Assembly: GCA_045538635.1 (NCBI GenBank)
Contig: JAZSRU010000141.1
Location: 1 to 11,281, forward strand
Direction: 5' to 3'
Length of the DNA stretch: 11,281 bases
Origin: RGIG5270 sp045538635
GTDB taxonomy: Bacteria; Verrucomicrobiota; Lentisphaeria; Victivallales; Victivallaceae
Shown: positions 8,001 to 11,281 of the stretch, piece after piece
Layout of the letters: the number at the start of each line of letters is the position of its first letter
How positions within the stretch are numbered: the first letter of the stretch is position 1
Notes under the pieces: model-generated
Told to the model about the DNA's origin: nothing
The model's input: only the letters and a program-made list of their open reading frames with translations
The model's database searches: none
Made by a program: the position numbers and the translations under genes

Positions 8001-8519
8001 ACCCTCGATCAAGCCGCGGATACCCGGTTTATATGATGCTGCCATCTGCTTGAAATCAAGTTCGCGGAATGCCGGATCATTGACATCCGGCGACATGGAA
8101 AGAGTCTTGCCGGTCGGTCCTATTGAACCTGCCACAAAACGCGGAATCGAAGTTTTTTCTGTCATTTCTGCGGCAATTTCAGCCGCGATTTCAGCACCGG
8201 CAAAAGCAATATCATAAACATAATTCTCCATACCGTACTCTTTCTGGGAAACGATATTGGAATTGAAAGTATTGGTTTCAATAATATCCGCACCGGCTTC
8301 AAGATATTGCAGATGCACATTTCTGATAATATCCGGACGGGTGATATTCAAAACATCATTATTGCCTTTAAGCGCAACAGGATGACCCGCAAAACGCCCT
8401 TTTCTGAAATCCGCTTCCTCCGGTTTGAAGGATTGAATCATCGTTCCCATTGCGCCATCGAGAATGAGAATTCTTTTTTCAAGTTCAGAATAAAGCAAAG
8501 CAGTTCTGTTTTTTTTCAT
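5043..8519 (-). CDS. metH: Cobalamin-dependent methionine synthase MetH
   Basis: Transfers the methyl group of 5-methyltetrahydrofolate via cobalamin to homocysteine, giving methionine and tetrahydrofolate in the cytoplasm. All four modules are present in the 1158 residues: homocysteine-binding barrel with zinc ligands C248, C311 and C312 (GGCCGT); pterin-binding barrel from about 355 (INIGERANVAGSRKF); cap and cobalamin domain at about 650-870 with DVHDIG at 757-762, H759 being the lower axial ligand; and the AdoMet-binding reactivation domain from about 920, with RAAPGYPSCPDH at 1103-1114. Usual length is about 1200-1230: this protein stops at SPESHY, whose last Tyr aligns with E. coli Tyr1189, so about 38 residues are absent. 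The ATG at 8519 has GAGGTGGGG upstream and lies 9 bases after the fusion gene, so the two are co-transcribed. Reactivation needs an electron donor such as flavodoxin, not encoded here. Confidence 0.97.
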   Translation of the reverse strand: MKKNRTALLYSELEKRILILDGAMGTMIQSFKPEEADFRKGRFAGHPVALKGNNDVLNITRPDIIRNVHLQYLEAGADIIETNTFNSNIVSQKEYGMENYVYDIAFAGAEIAAEIAAEMTEKTSIPRFVAGSIGPTGKTLSMSPDVNDPAFRELDFKQMAASYKPGIRGLIEGGVDILIIETIFDTLNAKAAAYAAQELFEELGVELPIMFSGTVSDASGRLLAGQSAEAFLISVSHTAHLLSVGFNCALGAEEMRKYIEEIAVCAPCFISAHPNAGLPDELGHYHQTPEKMAEIIRSMACDGLLNIVGGCCGTNPDFIRAIAGAVKDVAPRRIPKIVPKLRLANLDSVTFSDAIPFINIGERANVAGSRKFLNLMKARSFEDGLRICRSQIENGAQVLDVNMDDAMLDSLEVMETFLLNLASDPDVAKVPVMIDSSRWEVLHKGLQCVQGKCIINSLSLKEGEEQFLVKAREARKFGAAILAMAFDEAGQADTVERRVSVCKRMYCLLTEKAGVPPEDIIFDPNVFAVATGMAEHRSYGVDFIEAVREIKEAMPLVSISGGISNVSFSFRGNEKVRRAMHSVFLYHAMKAGLNMAIVNPAQLDIYDDIEIELRNAVEAVILNTAPDADEKLLEIAARIKNDSTDEKNQNILPQWRTWDCEKRLQYALVHGDDAFLADDLKEALGNYRNALEIIEGPLMDGMRETGRLFGEGKMFLPQVVKTARTMKQAVSVLMPYLQDADNAAKAGTVVLATVKGDVHDIGKNIVGVILRCNNYEVIDLGVMVEPEKIIAAAREYNADAVGLCGLITPSLAEMETVAAMLEKGGFDIPLIVGGATTSVEHTALFIQGHYHAPCVQVGDASQIVPVLNSLLNPGRKEAFVAQLNAKYEAIRLAHAQKNPSSNSFEAVKVSSPCPVPHDTELHVIEVELADILPFMNWDAFYHIWEIKGETAASSRAKAELKRDAEAMLAKDLLKFKAVFRIFPVKSYGETVEILAADGNIAEKISFPRRKVKENAYSLADFLAEKDHLGMFALSAGFGADEAAAEFMKNNDEYSAMLIKILAESLAEAFAEKLHRDILAEYWQIPAVINNRKDLFNSEIAGVRAAPGYPSCPDHKLKLAIFKLLGASQNIGISLTESYMMLPAASICAFIFASPESHY

Positions 8520-8528
8520 TTCCCCACC

Positions 8529-10340
8529 TCAACTTATCACGCGGATTGCGATTTCAACTCTGCCGAAAGGCGCGCTGATCTGTACCCCGCCGACAGCATG
8601 ACGGATTTTTTCAATCGACTCTCTGGCAATGGCAATACCGACTTCAAGCTGTTCCTCTTTGGTACTGAATGCACTCATGCGCTCAATCACACTGTCAGGG
8701 ACAGTAACGCCGGGGACCTCATTTTTCATAAACTCCGCATTACGCAAACTTGCCAACGGCCAGATTCCGGCGATCACCGGAATTTCTGCCAGTTCCGGCA
8801 CATTGTCAATAAAACGCAAAAGCGCATCCGGATCAAAAACCGGTTGCGTTACGATATATTCCGCACCTGCTTCGATTTTTTCTCTGGTGCGGCGGATCTC
8901 CCGCTTCATGTCGATAGCATTCGGATCGGCTCCGGCTCCGATAACTGCAGCAGTCTGCTGCGGTATCGGTTTTCCGATAAGGTCAAGTCCGTGATTCAAA
9001 CGGTTCTGAATTTTTATCAACCCGATCGAATCTATATCGAAAACACCGGAAGCAAACGGGTAATCTCCGAGCTTCGGAGGATCTCCGGTAATAAAAAGTA
9101 TATTTTTGATGCCAAGCGCGGCACAACCGAGCAGATCGGACTGCATTCCAATAAGATTTTTATCACGGCAGCACTGATGCAGAATCGTTTCAATACCCGC
9201 CTCGCGCTGAATCATGCAAGCAGAGGCAATAGCTGAAATTCTGGAACTTGCGCGCGGACCGTCGGGAATATTCACCGCATCAAATCCAGCCTCACGGCAT
9301 TTAATTGCTTTGGCAATGGTGCTTTCAAGCTGATAACCCTGCGGCGGCACGATTTCAATATTGCAAATCCATTTTTTTGCTGCAAGTTTGCCGGCAAAAT
9401 CAGAACGCGTTTCAAATGCGACAGGCTCAACGCCGGTATTTTCATTTTTCACTTCAAGAACAGCTTTGTGTGCCTGCGCCTTGTTCAAAGGATTGATACT
9501 CCGTGCCATATCTGCAATATCATCGGGATTGGTACCGCAGCAGCCGCCGATACCTTTTGCGCCCAGATTCATATAGCGCATGGCGTAAGTCGTGAAGTAT
9601 TCAGGACTGCACATGGCAATAGTCCTGCCGCCGACATTTTTCGGGAGTCCTGCATTGGGCTGAACAATTACAGGATACGGTGAAATTTTTATGATTTTTT
9701 CCAAAGCTTCCAACATTTCGTCAGGGCCGAGTCCGCAATTCATACCGAAAGCAGTCGGTTTGCAAACAATTTTTTCAAGCAATTCAAAAATCTGTTCTGC
9801 AGGAGTTTCGTCCTTCAAATTGCCGTCAACATCAAAAACACAGCTCAAAACATACGGAAATTCACCGATTAGTGCTGCTGTCTTCAAAACTCTTTGGATA
9901 TCATTAAATTTGCTTACCGTCTCAAAAATTATAAAATCCGCCTCTGCATCAAGCAATGCCTTTGCCTGAACAGAAAGCATTTCAACTGCTTCAGCATCAT
10001 TTTCAACATCGACAGGTCCGACAGAACCGGCAACCATAAGCGCATCCCCGGCAATTTTACGCGCGAGCTGAACCGAAGCCGCATTTATTTCAGCAACTTT
10101 ATCTCCCAGACCGAATTTACTCAAATTGGCAAAATTTGCACCATAAGAGTTGGTGGTAAGCACCTCCGCTCCGGCATTTTTATACGCAGTATGAACATCC
10201 TGAATCACTTTCGGGGCAGTCAGGCACAAATTTTCGTATGATACATTCACGAAAAAATTACGCTTATACAATTCTGTACCCATTGCGCCGTCAAAAATCA
10301 CAGTTTTAGCATTCAACCGTTCCTGTAAAATATTCTTCAT
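8529..10340 (-). CDS. Bifunctional homocysteine S-methyltransferase / 5,10-methylenetetrahydrofolate reductase
   Basis: Fusion protein of 603 residues, the same size and plan as Bacillus YitJ-type proteins. Residues about 1-290 are a homocysteine S-methyltransferase barrel with FDGAMGTELYKR near the start and zinc ligands C202 (MNCGLG), C267 and C268 (GGCCGT). Residues about 320-603 are a methylenetetrahydrofolate reductase barrel with EIVPPQG at 329-335 (E329 fits the catalytic glutamate), ITGDPPK at 417-423 and VTQPVFD at 497-503. The reductase half makes 5-methyltetrahydrofolate, the substrate of MetH encoded next. The methyl donor of the N-terminal half is not evident; it has no cobalamin domain of its own. 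First gene of the operon; ATG at 10340 has CGGAG upstream. No separate metF is in the window. Family call is firm, donor and electron source are open. Confidence 0.94.
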   Translation of the reverse strand: MKNILQERLNAKTVIFDGAMGTELYKRNFFVNVSYENLCLTAPKVIQDVHTAYKNAGAEVLTTNSYGANFANLSKFGLGDKVAEINAASVQLARKIAGDALMVAGSVGPVDVENDAEAVEMLSVQAKALLDAEADFIIFETVSKFNDIQRVLKTAALIGEFPYVLSCVFDVDGNLKDETPAEQIFELLEKIVCKPTAFGMNCGLGPDEMLEALEKIIKISPYPVIVQPNAGLPKNVGGRTIAMCSPEYFTTYAMRYMNLGAKGIGGCCGTNPDDIADMARSINPLNKAQAHKAVLEVKNENTGVEPVAFETRSDFAGKLAAKKWICNIEIVPPQGYQLESTIAKAIKCREAGFDAVNIPDGPRASSRISAIASACMIQREAGIETILHQCCRDKNLIGMQSDLLGCAALGIKNILFITGDPPKLGDYPFASGVFDIDSIGLIKIQNRLNHGLDLIGKPIPQQTAAVIGAGADPNAIDMKREIRRTREKIEAGAEYIVTQPVFDPDALLRFIDNVPELAEIPVIAGIWPLASLRNAEFMKNEVPGVTVPDSVIERMSAFSTKEEQLEVGIAIARESIEKIRHAVGGVQISAPFGRVEIAIRVIS

Positions 10341-10378
10341 AGCATCTCCGTACGATTTTTATTATTTTTATTTTATAT

Positions 10379-10407
10379 AATATATATTGAGTTGTAATGA
10401 AATACAA
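10379..10407 (-). promoter_or_regulatory. Promoter-like sequence of the methionine operon with overlapping inverted repeat
   Basis: On the minus strand TTGTAT (10407-10402) and TATATT (10384-10379) are 17 bases apart in a very AT-rich stretch. The implied leader is only about 30 bases, too short for a SAM riboswitch. The -35 side overlaps an inverted repeat, TTGTA at 10392-10396 with TACAA at 10403-10407, which could be an operator. Sequence match only; the -35 box is weak. Confidence 0.4.
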
Positions 10408-10452
10408 GTTTACAAAGAATTTTTTATTCGTGAAAACAAAAGTTATTTCCGG

Positions 10453-10466
10453 GCAAATTCATTTGC
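10453..10466. promoter_or_regulatory. 14-base palindrome in the divergent spacer
   Basis: GCAAAT at 10453-10458 and ATTTGC at 10461-10466 form a perfect palindrome around TC. It lies between the methionine operon promoter and the promoter of the small membrane protein gene, a natural place for a shared regulator. No known regulator is implied by the sequence and it could be chance in AT-rich DNA. Confidence 0.3.
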
Positions 10467-10514
10467 ATAAAACATTTTTCTGCTGAAAAAAAGCATTTTT
10501 TTAAAAAATTGTAT

Positions 10515-10542
10515 TTGCTTTTTCAATAAAATCGTGTAGGTT
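10515..10542 (+). promoter_or_regulatory. Promoter-like sequence for the small membrane protein gene
   Basis: TTGCTT (10515-10520) and TAGGTT (10537-10542) lie 16 bases apart, about 40 bases before the start codon and followed by the purine-rich ribosome site. Both boxes depart from consensus, so the exact position is uncertain. Confidence 0.35.
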
Positions 10543-10579
10543 ATTGATAGAAAAACTCAAAAACAAAAGGAGATAACTT

Positions 10580-10909
10580 ATGATAAAAACATTTGACGGA
10601 ACCACTATCATGCTGATCATCAGCATTGTTTTGACCTGGATCATCTTCATCCTCGGTGTCGCAAAACTGGCTCAATTCTATATGAGCATGGACAAAGCCC
10701 GTCATGAAGTTGACTCCAATCTCACCGGCATCGCCAATCAGCTCGGCAAAATGCAGACCATGATCGCTGAAATGCTCAAAGAACAACGCCGCACATCCCG
10801 TTTGATCGCCGATCTCACCGATCTCAAAAAAGCCGAAATGACCGGTGAATATGAAATCGTGGAAACCCCGATCAACAATCAAGTTGTTACTGAAGAACAG
10901 GAATCATAA
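10580..10909 (+). CDS. Small single-pass membrane protein of unknown function
   Basis: Unrecognised protein of 109 residues. Residues about 9-31 (beginning TIMLIISIVLTW) form one strong hydrophobic membrane segment. Residues about 36-88 are charged and look helical, probably coiled-coil, with several Met, Lys and Glu (LGKMQTMIAEMLKEQRRTSR); the tail is acidic. With no signal peptidase site apparent, it is probably an anchored protein with a cytoplasmic helical domain. Start ATG is firm: AAAGGAG lies 7 bases upstream. It stands alone, divergent from the methionine operon, with its own promoter-like site and terminator. Codon choice favours C-ending codons such as ATC, CTC, ACC and GCC, typical of a real and well-expressed gene. 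The antisense frame over the same region is a shadow. No function is proposed. Confidence 0.85.
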   Translation: MIKTFDGTTIMLIISIVLTWIIFILGVAKLAQFYMSMDKARHEVDSNLTGIANQLGKMQTMIAEMLKEQRRTSRLIADLTDLKKAEMTGEYEIVETPINNQVVTEEQES

Positions 10910-10946
10910 TCAGCTGTTTTTCCTCAATTTCTCCCAATAAAACAAA

Positions 10947-10988
10947 ATCCGGATTGCATTTTTATCTGTGAAAATATGCAGTCCGGAT
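10947..10988 (+). terminator. Long hairpin terminator after the small membrane protein gene
   Basis: ATCCGGAT-TGCAT at 10947-10959 pairs with ATGCA-GTCCGGAT ending at 10988, giving 13 positions with one mismatch plus a further AAAA/TTTT extension. It lies 37 bases after the stop codon. The plus strand continues ATAATTTTATT. The minus strand has TTTGTTTTATT after the stem, a better T tract, so it probably works in both directions. Confidence 0.85.
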
Positions 10989-11003
10989 ATAATTTTATTC
11001 AAC

Positions 11004-11026
11004 TGTGGACTAACAGATTAGCCACA
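11004..11026. repeat. Small perfect hairpin with one bulge
   Basis: TGTGG and CTAA (with one bulged A between) pair with TTAG and CCACA across a CAGA loop, nine pairs in total. No T tract follows on either strand, so it is not a terminator by itself. It sits between the terminator and repeat copy 2 and could be part of a structured short RNA read on the minus strand. Confidence 0.5.
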
Positions 11027-11066
11027 TTGGGGTATTGCCGCTTTTTTTCTTGAGCCAAAAGCTATA
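11010..11066 (-). pseudogene. Short frame after repeat copy 2, similar to that after copy 1
   Basis: On the minus strand, 13 bases after the 26-base repeat, codons read YSFWLKKKSGNTPMWLIC and then stop (TAG at 11010-11012). The frame after copy 1 reads YNFFARAKIRTSPRFFVY and a Cys at the matching distance (14 bases). Tyr, Phe, Lys, Pro and aromatic or aliphatic positions agree without gaps through the Pro. Too short and unproven to call a gene; it may be the truncated 5' end of a family, or a segment of a structured RNA (an inverted repeat GGTAT/ATACC spans it). Confidence 0.2.
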
Positions 11067-11079
11067 CCACAACCCCCTT

Positions 11080-11125
11080 ATTTTTTTCAAATTATCAGTC
11101 AATGTTTATATTTTATCAGTAAAGA
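11080..11125 (-). repeat. Dispersed intergenic repeat, copy 2 (inverted)
   Basis: The minus strand carries TCTTTACTGA (11125-11116), ten bases TAAAATATAA (11115-11106), then the 26-base block (11105-11080) identical to 4784-4809. Relative to copy 1 the only difference inside the element is the ten-base spacer. Flanking similarity continues weakly for about 50 bases beyond the block. Confidence 0.85.
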
Positions 11126-11200
11126 TTTGATATATAACTTATTGGTATTGTCCGGAATTTTGTGAAAATGTCAGATGAGAGAAAGCGGGGGCGGTTTATC

Positions 11201-11281
11201 CTATGTTTTTTGCCGGACGGATCTTTCGATACAATCGGTACATTTTGCAAGAAATTCAAGATGGTAGCCGTCGCAGTTCAA
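11201..11281 (-). CDS. Possible C-terminal end of a gene entering from the right edge
   Basis: The minus strand is open from the window edge for 26 codons to TAG at 11201-11203, reading LNCDGYHLEFLAKCTDCIER and so on, including a CxxC pair. No terminator follows directly. The plus strand is also open from ATG at 11203 to the edge (MFFAGRIFRYNRY...), with a poor ribosome site, so the strand cannot be decided. Neither reading matches a family I recognise. Confidence 0.25.
   Translation of the reverse strand: MNCDGYHLEFLAKCTDCIERSVRQKT

Noticed and set aside
8307..9236. Long plus-strand open frame of 309 codons
   Set aside because: It lies antisense to the conserved metH and fusion genes and encodes nothing recognisable; it is a shadow of their codon pattern.
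10341..10400. SAM, SAH or cobalamin riboswitch ahead of the methionine operon
   Set aside because: The leader from the likely promoter is about 30 bases and AT-rich, too short for any of these, with no conserved core visible.
10541..10882. Minus-strand frame of 113 codons over the small membrane protein gene
   Set aside because: The plus-strand gene has a better ribosome site, promoter-like site, terminator and codon use.
11080..11125. Hammerhead-type ribozyme suggested by CTGATAA and GAAA in the repeat
   Set aside because: The core CUGAUGA and the required three stems are not present.

Overview
The window reads as chromosomal DNA of a strictly anaerobic, fermentative bacterium. The main evidence is a complete three-gene operon for an NAD(H)-linked, multi-subunit [FeFe] hydrogenase of the electron-bifurcating HydABC type. 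Gene style (AT-rich spacers, strong GGAG-type ribosome sites, T-rich terminators) and a vague likeness to gut Lentisphaerota/Victivallales make that phylum a guess only; nothing here proves the taxonomy.

Layout, left to right. Positions 1-171 hold the 3' edge of something outside the window, a plus-strand hairpin and the strong terminator of the hydrogenase operon. Positions 172-4376 (minus strand) are hydC-hydB-hydA in transcription order hydC, hydB, hydA, with gaps of 3 and 8 bases. Positions 4377-5042 are an AT-rich spacer. It has a promoter-like site, two tandem terminator-like hairpins and a possible leader reading frame ahead of hydC, plus one copy of a dispersed intergenic repeat. Positions 5043-10340 (minus strand) are a two-gene methyl-transfer operon: a homocysteine S-methyltransferase/methylenetetrahydrofolate reductase fusion, then cobalamin-dependent methionine synthase metH. 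Positions 10341-10579 are a divergent promoter region. Positions 10580-10909 (plus strand) encode an unrecognised 109-residue single-pass membrane protein followed by a strong hairpin terminator. Positions 10910-11281 hold hairpins, the second copy of the repeat in opposite orientation, and perhaps the tail of another gene at the right edge.

How the genes work together: HydC/HydB form the NADH-oxidising diaphorase arm and HydA carries the H-cluster, so the complex would dispose of fermentation electrons from NADH and ferredoxin as H2. Independently, the MTHFR half of the fusion makes 5-methyltetrahydrofolate and MetH uses it to methylate homocysteine to methionine. The two operons have no obvious metabolic link.

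The least expected signals are in the spacers. A 26-base perfect repeat occurs at 4784-4809 and, inverted, at 11080-11105. Each copy has a second matching box one or two helical turns upstream, and each is followed by a weakly similar reading frame. Other points are a MetH that stops at the residue aligned with E. coli Tyr1189, lacking about 38 residues, and a leader with tandem terminator-like hairpins in front of the hydrogenase operon.
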